Assembly (NCBI RefSeq): GCF_005886345.1
Contig: NZ_PNEC01000009.1
Span: 62,001 to 126,000, forward strand
Source of the DNA: Pseudoalteromonas phenolica
Lineage (GTDB): Bacteria; Pseudomonadota; Gammaproteobacteria; Enterobacterales; Alteromonadaceae
Length of the DNA: 64,000 nt
Reading direction: 5' to 3'
Shown here: piece by piece, positions 36,487-45,536 of the stretch
Position numbering within the stretch: the first letter of the stretch is position 1
How the letters are laid out: every line of letters begins with the position of its first letter
The notes under the pieces: generated by a model
Told to the model about the DNA's origin: nothing
The model's input: only the letters and a program-made list of their open reading frames with translations
Database searches by the model: none
Program-made: the position numbers and the translations under genes

Positions 36487-37317
36487 CTACTGAAGCTTAG
36501 AAAACAATGCCTTAAACTCAGTAATTAATTTCTCCTGAGGGTTGTTTTTACGATAAACCAAGTAAATTGGTCGCTTAATTTGTAACGGTGTGTCGATTTC
36601 AAATAACTCGCCGTTTTCAATTAATGCTTGAACCAGAGGGTAAGGCAAGTAGGCAAACCCACCTTTAGTTTGTAACACTTCAAGCGCAATCATAGCGGCA
36701 GAGGTTTTAAAGTTGGGGGTGACTTTATGGTGTAAAGCGTGTTCTTTTTGAAAAGTGATGCCCCAATCAACTAACACATAATCTTCTACTTTGGCGTCGA
36801 ATTGAGGGCGGCTCCCAACCAATGACAAATCAAAGTGACCTATTAACTCATTACAAAAATCGCTGTCTTTGATCGGATCGGTGAGTAAGCCCACATCTAA
36901 TGAGCGGTCCTCTAATTTTCTTTGTATTGCCTCACGAACAGAGAGCTCAGCCCCAACAACTAGGTCGTCAAAGAGTGCCAGCATGTCTTGAATGCGTGAG
37001 CTAAAAAAAGCGTCCCAGACATTGGGCGTGGCTGCAACGCTAAAGGTGTTTTTCTGCATGGCGGCAATTGATAAAGAGAGCTTAGACTGTGCCATTTGGC
37101 TCACCATCAAATGCGCATGAGATAACAAAGCTTCACCGGCAGGGGTTAGCCTTAAATTATTTTTTTCTCGAATGAAAAGAGCCGTATTATAAAACTCTTC
37201 AAGTTGTTTTATTCTTGCACTGACAGCAGCTTGGGTGATATACAAAGTTTCTGCAGCGCGTCCAAAATGGCGATTTTCTGCAACGGCGATAAACGTTTTA
37301 AAGACTCTAATATCCAT
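36487..37317 (-). CDS. hdfR: HdfR-like LysR-family regulator
   Basis: LysR-type regulator of 276 residues (E. coli HdfR 279). The winged HTH (about 1-60) has [20 protein letters not shown] and [13 protein letters not shown], closely resembling HdfR's [20 protein letters not shown]. A typical effector-binding domain follows. In E. coli hdfR is divergent from maoP, exactly as here, which supports orthology more than the LysR fold alone. HdfR represses flhDC in E. coli; its role in this organism is unproven. Confidence 0.82.
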   Translation of the reverse strand: [276 protein letters not shown]

Positions 37318-37535
37318 TTGTTATGGCTCTCTTCTTGTAATGGCCTCAATGTAAAAAAATATTATCTTCACGACAAATATTTTTTGTTTTTCTTCTCATT
37401 GGTTTTTACATACATTCCGCAAATAAGAGCTTTCTTTGCTCTTGGCAATAATTTGTTCATAAAAGCTGGGTATAGATTAATCAGTTGTATCTCACTTTAT
37501 TTAACCGTTATATGGCAAACCACTTAGGGGAACAT

Positions 37536-37880
37536 ATGAATACGACGATCCGTAAAGGTAAAACACTGTTTTATGGCGACCACACATTTTCACATGGGTT
37601 ATCAAGAAGCGGTCATTTTACGTTGAAAGAAGCTGAATTTTTAGAAAGCTACGGCCATACGTTAAGTGCACTGGCGAATGAGACGTTGCAGCCTGAAAAT
37701 GACGAAGAGCAATTATTTGTAGTGCAGGTAAATGATGAAGGTGAAAGCACCTTACATGCTGCCAAACTTTGGAAAAAATACTTAAAAGCAATTAATAAAA
37801 GCAAAGTGGGTCACAGCTTCTCAAGAAGCAGCGGCCGTACTGTGCAAGACATGGGGAATGAATTCAGCTTAGCTGATTAA
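37536..37880 (+). CDS. maoP: MaoP (YifE/DUF413), Ori-macrodomain organisation protein
   Basis: DUF413 protein of 114 residues (E. coli 112). I chose the ATG at 37536 (MNTTIRKGK), preceded by TTAGGGGA; earlier in-frame ATGs lack a good site. Family stretches: FSHGLSRSGHFTLKEAEFLESYGHTL (E. coli [20 protein letters not shown]) and a KLWKKYLKAI helix. In E. coli MaoP acts with the cis site maoS to organise the Ori macrodomain. A UUCG-type terminator follows at 37912. Confidence 0.88.
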   Translation: MNTTIRKGKTLFYGDHTFSHGLSRSGHFTLKEAEFLESYGHTLSALANETLQPENDEEQLFVVQVNDEGESTLHAAKLWKKYLKAINKSKVGHSFSRSSGRTVQDMGNEFSLAD

Positions 37881-37911
37881 TCATACGACCCAATCTTTAT
37901 ATCTGATTGCC

Positions 37912-37943
37912 AATTAGCCAGTTTCGACTGGCTAATTTTATTT
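37912..37943 (+). terminator. maoP terminator
   Basis: An 11-bp stem AATTAGCCAGT (37912-37922) / ACTGGCTAATT (37927-37937) closed by a TTCG tetraloop, then TTATTT. Confidence 0.9.
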
Positions 37944-37954
37944 CTGTTACTGAT

Positions 37955-37993
37955 ATACCAATCCTCAAAAATATTGAGTTAAGCGGGTTGGTA
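37955..37993. repeat. Short palindromic element, copy D (39 bp)
   Basis: ATACCAATCCTC (37955-37966) and GGGTTGGTA (to 37993) are the two ends of the element seen in full at 18914 and 51342; the middle is deleted. It lies between maoP's terminator and the ATP-grasp gene, so it may carry or affect the latter's promoter. Confidence 0.75.
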
Positions 37994-38018
37994 CTTAAAA
38001 CCTTAAAGACATATAGCC

Positions 38019-39065
38019 ATGAAAATTTGTTTTATTATGTACCCTTGGGATCGTGTTGAGCCTGAGACAGACACTACGCTTCGCTTAATTCATGAGTGTG
38101 TTAAACGCGGTCATACCGTTGCTATGTCAACGGTGAATAACCTGACTATTCGGGACAGTGTGGCGAGTGCATTCTGTGATGTATTTACGCGTAAAACAAA
38201 GTGTTCTGACAATGTCGTAAGTTTTTACAAAAATGCCGATCTAAAGCGCACTCAACTACCGCTTGCAGGTTTTGATGCCATTATCATGCGTGCCAATCCG
38301 CCGTTAGATACCTTAGCATTGAATTTCTTAGACTCAGTGCGCGGTGATACCTTCATCATGAATGACTTAGATGGTTTGCGTATTGCGAACAACAAAATCT
38401 ATACGGCGTCTTTCCAAGATACTGAAAGTGAGTTTATTCCGGCAACGCACGTATCAAAAAATCGCGAATACTTAGAACGTATTTTTGATGAGTCTGACAG
38501 CGATCGCATGATCTTAAAACCTCTAGATGGGTTTGGTGGTCGTGGTGTGATTGTCATTGAAAAGTCGGCACGTCAGAGCTTTAGATCGTTACTCGATTTT
38601 TATATCGGCGGTGATGAAAATGGCAAAGGCGAAAACTACGTTATTTTGCAAGATTACGTAGAAGGTGCGGAAGAGGGAGATGTGCGCATTATGATGCTCA
38701 ATGGTGAACCAATTGGTGCTATGAAACGTGTGCCTGCGAATGGTGATCTGCGTTCAAACGTACATGCGGGTGGCCGAGTTGTGAAACATAAATTGACTGA
38801 GCAAGAGAAAAAGCTATGTAAGTACATCGGCCCTAAACTGGTTCGCGATGGCTTGTATCTAACAGGCATTGACGTTATCGGCGGCAAGCTAATTGAAGTG
38901 AATGTATTAAGCCCAGGTGGCATTGTACGTATCAACAAATTAAACCGCGTGAAATTACAAGCGCAGGTAATTGATTTTGTTGAAAGTGTTGTGCACGCCA
39001 AAGAGCTAGTACGCAACCGTAAAACTGAATTCAGACAGGTAATCGAAAATGCTAACGCTGTCTGA
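38019..39065 (+). CDS. ATP-grasp amide ligase, glutathione-synthetase-like
   Basis: 348-residue ATP-grasp enzyme of the GshB/RimK type, which joins a carboxylate to an amine through an acyl phosphate. The N-terminal Rossmann-like part begins KICFIMYPWDRVEPETDTTL (GshB has D...I...KD[TS]). The nucleotide-binding part has RMILKPLDGFGGRGVIVIE (about 164-182) and VILQDYVEGAEEGDVRIMMLNG (about 207-228). The catalytic metal ligands lie in GIDVIGGKLIEVNVLSPGGI (about 284-303). It overlaps the next gene by 17 bases. Canonical GshB works after GshA; no gshA is here, and the partner gene suggests a different, peptide-like substrate. Confidence 0.85.
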   Translation: MKICFIMYPWDRVEPETDTTLRLIHECVKRGHTVAMSTVNNLTIRDSVASAFCDVFTRKTKCSDNVVSFYKNADLKRTQLPLAGFDAIIMRANPPLDTLALNFLDSVRGDTFIMNDLDGLRIANNKIYTASFQDTESEFIPATHVSKNREYLERIFDESDSDRMILKPLDGFGGRGVIVIEKSARQSFRSLLDFYIGGDENGKGENYVILQDYVEGAEEGDVRIMMLNGEPIGAMKRVPANGDLRSNVHAGGRVVKHKLTEQEKKLCKYIGPKLVRDGLYLTGIDVIGGKLIEVNVLSPGGIVRINKLNRVKLQAQVIDFVESVVHAKELVRNRKTEFRQVIENANAV

Positions 39066-41034
39066 GCAGGCGTGCATCGCGAAAATTAATAAGGGTGAGA
39101 GCTTTCACGCTGAAGTCGAAGGCGGCGCCTTTATTATTAAAATTGATGAATATACGCCAGTGATCTGTGCGGCCATTCATAATGGTCATCGTTTGCGAAA
39201 AGATCTCGAAAAAACCTTTATGCTCAGTAAGGACGAGCGCTTTTTTGAAGAAGATCCTTATACCGATGAGCTGATCTCGTCGTTTCCTATTCAGTTGATA
39301 GGGAACGACTCGCGTTTTGAATACGACTTAAATCGTGCCAAAACCTTGTCTACGTATTTTAAAACGGCGTGGAATAAGCAGGTATGGCAAAAGCCGTTGA
39401 GTGCAAAGCAACGTGCAATTAGCCAAGCTAAACATGAGTCTTTTTACAATGTGCTTGAGGCAATCATTGCCAAAGTAGAATCACTGTTTAGTCGCGCAAT
39501 TGTGTTTGATATTCACTCGTACAACTATAAGCGCATCGAAAAAGACACGCCGACGTTTAATATCGGCTCTGGACAAATTGATGTCGAGCGCTGGGGCAGT
39601 GTGGTTAAGCACTTTGAGAAGCAATTGAATAAGATTGAGTTGCCTAACTTGTCAGTGCGCGCTGCGACAGACGAAGTGTTTCATGGTCGTGGTTACTTAA
39701 TTAGCCATGTGAATGCACACTTTGATAACACCTTAGTGCTACCAACTGAAGTCAAAAAAGTCTTTATGGATGAAACATCGGGTGATGTTTACCCTTTGGT
39801 GCTTGAAGAGTTAAAAGCAGGTTTTAAGAGTGCTATCTCTGAAACCGCTGCGTATTTTATTCGCCGTTTTGGCAGTAAAAAGCGCATGCAAAAAGCCGAT
39901 ATGCTGTCTTCCAGTATCAGCCCAGAGGTACTAGAGGTTGATAAAGCGTTATTCTCGTTATGTCGTCATATCGAAACGCTGAACTTTATTAACCCAGTAA
40001 ACCTGCAAGCGCAGCGTAAGAAGTTTATGAAAAATAGCTATGTTGCGCCGAGTTTTAACTATAAGCAGCTAGACCTTAATCCTTATAAGTTCAGAGAAAA
40101 GCTATATAAGTTACCGGTTGATAATATTCTCGATGCCGATATCCAGCAGCTGTATCGTCATATCATTGATAATTTGGCGAACAAAATTGATTTGTTGGCC
40201 ACCATAGGTACCGATGAGTTTATGTATAACTCATTAAAATATTATGGCGAGCCGAGTGAAGATGACATTGCGAACGCACGATTCTTACTGCACTTAAAGC
40301 CACAAATTGATGAAAATGAAAAAGTATTGAATGCGGATGAGGCAATCGCTTGCTTTAAAGCGCAGGCGCAAGAGTGGGGCTTAAACTGTCGTATCGAGAA
40401 GTCGGCAAAAATAGTTGCCAAGGCTATGGTCAATAACGACAAAGCATTGTTATTGGTTAACCGAGACGCCAGTTTTACCGAAAAAGAAATTCATGCTTTT
40501 GCTTTTCATGAGTTAGGCATTCATATGGTGGCGACGCTGAATGCTAAAAAGCAACCGTTGAAGGTGTTTGGGTTAGGTTTGTCAGGCAATACTCATACTC
40601 AAGAAGGTTTGGCAATCTACAGTGAGTATTGTTCGGGGAGTTTGACACTATCGCGCCTGCAAACTTTGGCACTGCGTGTTATTGCCGTTAATTATATGCT
40701 CAAGCATCGCGATTTTGTGAAAACCTTTCACACTTTAGTCAGTGAATTTGAGCTAGACAGGGAGTTTGCCTTTACCTTAACAACTCGTGTTTATAGAGGC
40801 GGTGGGTTTACCAAAGATTATCTATATCTAAGCGGCTTTAGAGATATCGTTGAACTAGCAAAGACACAGCCACTTGATAATTTGCTGGTCGGTAAAACCG
40901 GATTACTCGATTTTGCGATTACTAACGAGGTGGTAGAGCGAGGGTTAGTGCATAAACCTATGCCGTTGTTTGATTTGACTTATCGACCATCTGGCGATGA
41001 TGTAATGGACTTTATCGTACAATCAATTCGTTAA
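39049..41034 (+). CDS. Fusion of N-formylglutamate amidohydrolase-like domain and DUF1704 (QEGLA/MATCAP) metallopeptidase
   Basis: 661-residue two-domain protein. The N-terminal part (about 15-290) resembles N-formylglutamate amidohydrolases: AAIHNGH (about 41-47), DLNRAKTL (about 98-105), VFDIHSYN (about 159-166). The C-terminal part (about 330-655) is DUF1704, annotated in bacteria as flavohaemoglobin expression-modulating QEGLA motif protein. It carries the zinc motif HELGIH (487-492, HExxxH) and third ligand Glu519 in QEGLA. The eukaryotic member MATCAP removes the C-terminal Tyr of alpha-tubulin. Coupled translation with the ATP-grasp ligase implies opposing or sequential steps on one peptide-like substrate. 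A terminator follows. Confidence 0.85.
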   Translation: MLTLSEQACIAKINKGESFHAEVEGGAFIIKIDEYTPVICAAIHNGHRLRKDLEKTFMLSKDERFFEEDPYTDELISSFPIQLIGNDSRFEYDLNRAKTLSTYFKTAWNKQVWQKPLSAKQRAISQAKHESFYNVLEAIIAKVESLFSRAIVFDIHSYNYKRIEKDTPTFNIGSGQIDVERWGSVVKHFEKQLNKIELPNLSVRAATDEVFHGRGYLISHVNAHFDNTLVLPTEVKKVFMDETSGDVYPLVLEELKAGFKSAISETAAYFIRRFGSKKRMQKADMLSSSISPEVLEVDKALFSLCRHIETLNFINPVNLQAQRKKFMKNSYVAPSFNYKQLDLNPYKFREKLYKLPVDNILDADIQQLYRHIIDNLANKIDLLATIGTDEFMYNSLKYYGEPSEDDIANARFLLHLKPQIDENEKVLNADEAIACFKAQAQEWGLNCRIEKSAKIVAKAMVNNDKALLLVNRDASFTEKEIHAFAFHELGIHMVATLNAKKQPLKVFGLGLSGNTHTQEGLAIYSEYCSGSLTLSRLQTLALRVIAVNYMLKHRDFVKTFHTLVSEFELDREFAFTLTTRVYRGGGFTKDYLYLSGFRDIVELAKTQPLDNLLVGKTGLLDFAITNEVVERGLVHKPMPLFDLTYRPSGDDVMDFIVQSIR

Positions 41035-41056
41035 ATACTTATTTTATGTATTCAAA

Positions 41057-41085
41057 GCGCCCACATTACGTGGGCGTTATTATTT
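41057..41085 (+). terminator. Terminator of the ATP-grasp/QEGLA unit
   Basis: Stem CGCCCAC (41058-41064) / GTGGGCG (41070-41076) followed by TTATTATTTT. Confidence 0.8.
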
Positions 41086-41101
41086 TCATATATTCTGACA
41101 A

Positions 41102-44100
41102 TTAACTTTTGAGGGTAGTTAAAAGCTTGTTTTTCAGTGCTTCAAGGCTAATAGGTTTAGCTATGTACTCATCCATGCCTGCCGCAAGACATTTTTCTTT
41201 ATCACCTTTCATAGCATTTGCTGTCATGGCGATAATTGCTGTGTGTTGATGAAGTTTGCCGACTTCACCATTTCGAATTGCTTTGGTAGCTTGAAAACCA
41301 TCCATTTCAGGCATTTGTACATCCATTAAAATAATGTCATATGACTCGCTTCGCGCTTTTAATTTACTGAGTGCTTGAAAGCCATTTTCGGCGCTATCAC
41401 ATGTTAACCCTAAGTTCTTGAGCACGCCCTTAGCAACAATCTGGTTCACAGGGTTATCTTCTACTAATAATATTTGCCAATCTGGTAATGTTTCTGGGGC
41501 CTCCAAGCCATTACTAGTAGGCTCATTTTTTTGTAACTCGTTTATATAATGATGTGTGATTAATGGCGTGGCTTGAGCAAGAGGCTGGCCATTATCAGAT
41601 AGTACTTTTAATGCGCTGACTAAATCATGTGTTGTTGCAGGCTTAGGAAAGTAACCTTTAAAGCCTAAATCTGCAAAATATTGGGCATCTCCACGCGTTT
41701 GCATCGAAGTCATCATAATGAGCGGCATTGCCTCACAGCCATTTATGCTTTGTAACTGAGTAGCAAGTTCAGCACCATCCATGTTCGGCATTTGCATATC
41801 AAGTATGGCAACATCAAATGGGGGTGCTTGCGCTTGTATTTTTTGTTTACAGCAGAGCAAGGCTGATTTACCGTCAGGGCAGGTTGTAACTTTGGCACCC
41901 CATTGGACAAGCTGTTTTTCTAAAATTTCTCTATTCGTAGCATTATCGTCAACTACTAAAATGTTTAATGATGAGATATCGACATCTGGTAATGTTGATG
42001 AACTAGTTTCCTCACTTGATACTCTTAGGCTGCAAGTAAACTCGCTGCCTTCATTAGGAATACTTTCTAAAGTAATTGTTCCTCCCATTCGCTTGCAGAG
42101 TTTTTTTACAATGGCGAGGCCTAAACCTGTACCACCATAGTTACGAGTGGTAGAGGAGTCTGCCTGACTAAATGTTTCGAAGATATGTACTTGTTTTTCT
42201 TGTGCTATGCCGATGCCAGTATCTTTGACTTTTAATATGAGCTCTAAATCGTCCAATTGCATTGTGTTTAGCTGCGCTGATACAAGTATTTCGCCTTTAT
42301 GAGTGAATTTAATTGCATTACCGATTAAATTTGTTAAGACCTGTCGGATCCGACCGGGATCACTTATGATGGCTCTGTTGGGTAATTTAGTGGTATCTAA
42401 TATTAGCTCAAGGCTTTTAGCTTCTGTAGCCATGGCAAATGACTCACAAAGCTCTCCCATCATAGTTTTGAGATCGAAAGGAATATATTCAAGTTCTAAT
42501 TTGTCGGCATCAATTTTAGAAAAGTCGAGAATATCATTGATGAGAGTGAGCAATGAATTGGCACTATTTTGCGCGATGCTGACTCTGTGCAGCTGCTCTG
42601 CATTAAGGTGCTCATCATTAAGTAACTCGAGCATACCTATCACCCCGTTCATCGGTGTTCTTATTTCATGGCTCATACTTGCTAAGAAGTCATTTTTAGC
42701 AATAACAGCAGTCTCAGCAGTGTTTTTGGCATTTTGTAGTGCTAGTTCATATTCAACCTGATCGGTTACATCATAATTCACCCCAATCATGTTGGTTACA
42801 TTACCATTGGCGTCTACCTTGTTGATTGCCGAGGCTTGAATATGCCGGATATCTCCATTTGGAAGAATAATCCTAAACTGAGTATCAAACTTTTCATCAT
42901 GAGCTATAGCATGTTGTAAAAGCGCCTCCACTTTAGTTTTATCTTCTGGATGAAGCCCGCTTTGCCATGCGTTATAAGCCCCTGTAAAGTCGCTTTCAGA
43001 TATCCCATAAAGCTTGAACATCCAACTGTCCCAGGCCAGCGAATTGTCTACTAAGTTGTAATCCCATATTCCGATACCGGCTGAATCTGCAGCTAGTTCC
43101 ATTCGGTCGTTTTTATCTTGGATCTCTTGTTCCGCTTGCTTAGAAGCGCTGATGTCTAGGTGGGTGCCGATCATCCGCTTTGGTGAACCATCAATATGCC
43201 ACTCAACAACTCTACCAGTATCGAGGATCCATACCCAATGACCTAGCTTATGCTTCATGCGTATTTCGCATATATAAATATCGACTTCTCTATTCCAATG
43301 GGCTCGCAAAGTGTGTTCTGAGTATTTAAAATCTTCAGGGTGGACTAATTTTACCCAAGTCACCGTATTAGTAGGTTCTAGCTCACTGAGTTGATAACCA
43401 ATGATATTTGCCCAGCGCTCATTGTAAGTGGTGACACCAGAATCAATTTCCCAATCCCATATTCCAACACCTGTCGAATCCATAACAAATTCTAAACGTT
43501 GATTACTCAACTGAAGTTTTTTCTGTGCTTCTACACGTTCCGTTATGTCTTGAATTGAGCCAAATAAGCGGACACATTGGTTGTTTTTAAACTCTGTTTG
43601 ACCCTTTGCTTCTACCCAGATCTCCTTGCCATCAGCAGTGATGAGTTGTAATTCTTCTTGATATGGTTTTCCTGTTTTTATTGCCTGAGTTACTAGTTCT
43701 TTGATCCGTTCTCGACTATAACCAGGTTTATAAAACTCAATAGCTGTATCAAGTTGAGGTGTAAAATGTGCGTTAACTTCATGAATTTTCCTAGTCATTT
43801 CAGACCAGTAGACTTGTTGGGAAAGCAAATTTACTTCCCAGGCACCAACCTTGGCTTGTTGACTCATTTGTGTCATCAGCTCTTGTTGAGAAAGTAATTT
43901 TTGCTCTTGCTCTTCACGCATCAGCTCGTGACCAATCCAATGTGCCAGTAATTGGATTATTTCTAAATCAGATTCTGTGAACGGATGCGTAGAAGGAACT
44001 AAACTTGAGAAGTTAAGAGTGCCAATAAGATTTCCTGCGACGAGCAGAGGACAACCTATATAGCTTTCGAGTGCGAAGTTTTTATAACAAGAGTGATTTA

Positions 44101-45394
44101 CAATCTCGCTTTGTGATACGTCATGATATGCGATAGCTCGGTTTGCTTTTAATGTATGTGCACAATATGTATCTTTAAGATTGAACCGTGAGCCGAGTTT
44201 TATGACATTATTAGGCATAGAAGTGTAACGCACTAGATATGTATCTTGTGCTTCGTCTATTTCACTTATCATAGCTAAAGAGAGATTAAAAATATCTCTA
44301 CCTAGAATGAGTAACTCTTGGATCTTATCTTCAGTGGTAATTTGCGTATCACTTGTAATCGTATGAATTTTGGTAAGTGCCTCAACAGTTCGCTTTTGTT
44401 CGGTAATATTGTTTTGAATTATGATCGAGCTTTGAGTTTGGCCTTTTACATATCTGAGTGGCACGATTGTTGTGTTAAACCAATATAAATGACCGTCTTT
44501 GGCTCTATTACAAATTTCACCGTGCCAAATTTCCCGATTCTCGAGTGCACAATGTACTTTTTCGTAGAATGTATTGCTATGAATCCCGCTGCGCAGTGTT
44601 CTAATTGAGTGTCCTATTAACTCGTTTTCATGATAACCATATTGTGAAATGAATTGTTTGTTATAAAAGAGAAAGTTGGCTTCTTTATCTACTCGCATAA
44701 CCACTGAGTGTTTATTGATTGCAAATTGAAAATCTTTTACTCGATTTCTTTCTAGTAAAAGCTTTTGATAAGTTTTAGATAGCCAGCGCTGCATGGGTTT
44801 AAAAATAGCAAAAATTAAAAATAGAATAATAAGCAGAGATAATAGCCATAGGGCTAGATTAATACGTTGTAAGGATATTTGTTGAGTAACCGAAGACTTT
44901 TCAAAAAGTATGACGACTTGATGTAAGTCAATTAGTAACTGTTCACGATTAAATTGCTCAAACTCTGTAAAGGTTTGCTTTTTTTTATTAATGATATCTT
45001 GTGCTAGTTCAGCGTATTTTTCTACTCGTTCAACAAGCTTTATGTCACCATAGAAGTATGACTCTAATAATTGCTTTAGCTCAATATCAACTAGGTGTAG
45101 TTTCTTTTCTAAATACTTCTGATTATTAATGATCTTATTTCTAGCGTGTTGGAGCTTGGTGAAAGTATCAATATTGCTTTTAGGAGAGGTTTGTATATTA
45201 AAAATAAGCAGAGCAATTCGCTGTGAAAGCATACGCTGCTCTCCTGCAATATTGATTATATTAGCACTGTCTTTTTGCTTGGTTTGTTGTTCAGTTAAAA
45301 TTACGAATGATGCCGTAATCGCCAGTGCTATCACCAGTAATGCAATTTTGTAGCGCCTTGAAAAAGTGGCTATAAATAATTCTGTACTTAACAT
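41102..45394 (-). CDS. Hybrid sensor histidine kinase (PilJ-type sensor, PAS/GAF, two receivers)
   Basis: Very large hybrid kinase, about 1430 residues from the ATG at 45394 (an ATG at 45421 is the alternative). Order: TM1 (about 12-32); periplasmic PilJ/NarX-type helical sensor with NIAGEQRMLSQRIALLIF (about 40-57); TM2 (about 178-198); PAS; GAF (about 355-500); three further PAS/PAC units. HisKA follows with FLASMSHEIRTPMNGVIGM (about 910), then the ATPase domain with DTGIGIAQEK and GGTGLGLAIVKKL. Two receivers end the protein, with Asp in VAILDMQMPNMDG and IILMDVQMPEMDG. No DNA-binding output or cognate regulator is adjacent. The type I sensor motif suggests small-molecule or surface sensing. 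Confidence 0.92.
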   Translation of the reverse strand: MLSTELFIATFSRRYKIALLVIALAITASFVILTEQQTKQKDSANIINIAGEQRMLSQRIALLIFNIQTSPKSNIDTFTKLQHARNKIINNQKYLEKKLHLVDIELKQLLESYFYGDIKLVERVEKYAELAQDIINKKKQTFTEFEQFNREQLLIDLHQVVILFEKSSVTQQISLQRINLALWLLSLLIILFLIFAIFKPMQRWLSKTYQKLLLERNRVKDFQFAINKHSVVMRVDKEANFLFYNKQFISQYGYHENELIGHSIRTLRSGIHSNTFYEKVHCALENREIWHGEICNRAKDGHLYWFNTTIVPLRYVKGQTQSSIIIQNNITEQKRTVEALTKIHTITSDTQITTEDKIQELLILGRDIFNLSLAMISEIDEAQDTYLVRYTSMPNNVIKLGSRFNLKDTYCAHTLKANRAIAYHDVSQSEIVNHSCYKNFALESYIGCPLLVAGNLIGTLNFSSLVPSTHPFTESDLEIIQLLAHWIGHELMREEQEQKLLSQQELMTQMSQQAKVGAWEVNLLSQQVYWSEMTRKIHEVNAHFTPQLDTAIEFYKPGYSRERIKELVTQAIKTGKPYQEELQLITADGKEIWVEAKGQTEFKNNQCVRLFGSIQDITERVEAQKKLQLSNQRLEFVMDSTGVGIWDWEIDSGVTTYNERWANIIGYQLSELEPTNTVTWVKLVHPEDFKYSEHTLRAHWNREVDIYICEIRMKHKLGHWVWILDTGRVVEWHIDGSPKRMIGTHLDISASKQAEQEIQDKNDRMELAADSAGIGIWDYNLVDNSLAWDSWMFKLYGISESDFTGAYNAWQSGLHPEDKTKVEALLQHAIAHDEKFDTQFRIILPNGDIRHIQASAINKVDANGNVTNMIGVNYDVTDQVEYELALQNAKNTAETAVIAKNDFLASMSHEIRTPMNGVIGMLELLNDEHLNAEQLHRVSIAQNSANSLLTLINDILDFSKIDADKLELEYIPFDLKTMMGELCESFAMATEAKSLELILDTTKLPNRAIISDPGRIRQVLTNLIGNAIKFTHKGEILVSAQLNTMQLDDLELILKVKDTGIGIAQEKQVHIFETFSQADSSTTRNYGGTGLGLAIVKKLCKRMGGTITLESIPNEGSEFTCSLRVSSEETSSSTLPDVDISSLNILVVDDNATNREILEKQLVQWGAKVTTCPDGKSALLCCKQKIQAQAPPFDVAILDMQMPNMDGAELATQLQSINGCEAMPLIMMTSMQTRGDAQYFADLGFKGYFPKPATTHDLVSALKVLSDNGQPLAQATPLITHHYINELQKNEPTSNGLEAPETLPDWQILLVEDNPVNQIVAKGVLKNLGLTCDSAENGFQALSKLKARSESYDIILMDVQMPEMDGFQATKAIRNGEVGKLHQHTAIIAMTANAMKGDKEKCLAAGMDEYIAKPISLEALKNKLLTTLKS

Positions 45395-45536
45395 TTCTAG
45401 CGCGCCCTTATGAAGTTTCATTTTAGCTGTTTGGCCAGCTTTGCATGTAATAGGTTTTATTTTTAAATGTAAACTATTACAGCACGTTCATATTAAATGC
45501 AGCAACTTATTTACATAGCTAGTAAAATGCCGTTTA

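Noticed and set aside
38019..39065. Housekeeping glutathione synthetase gshB
   Set aside because: Similarity is to the family, but the coupling with a DUF1704 peptidase fusion and the altered ends of the motifs make a dedicated ligase more likely. Not excluded.
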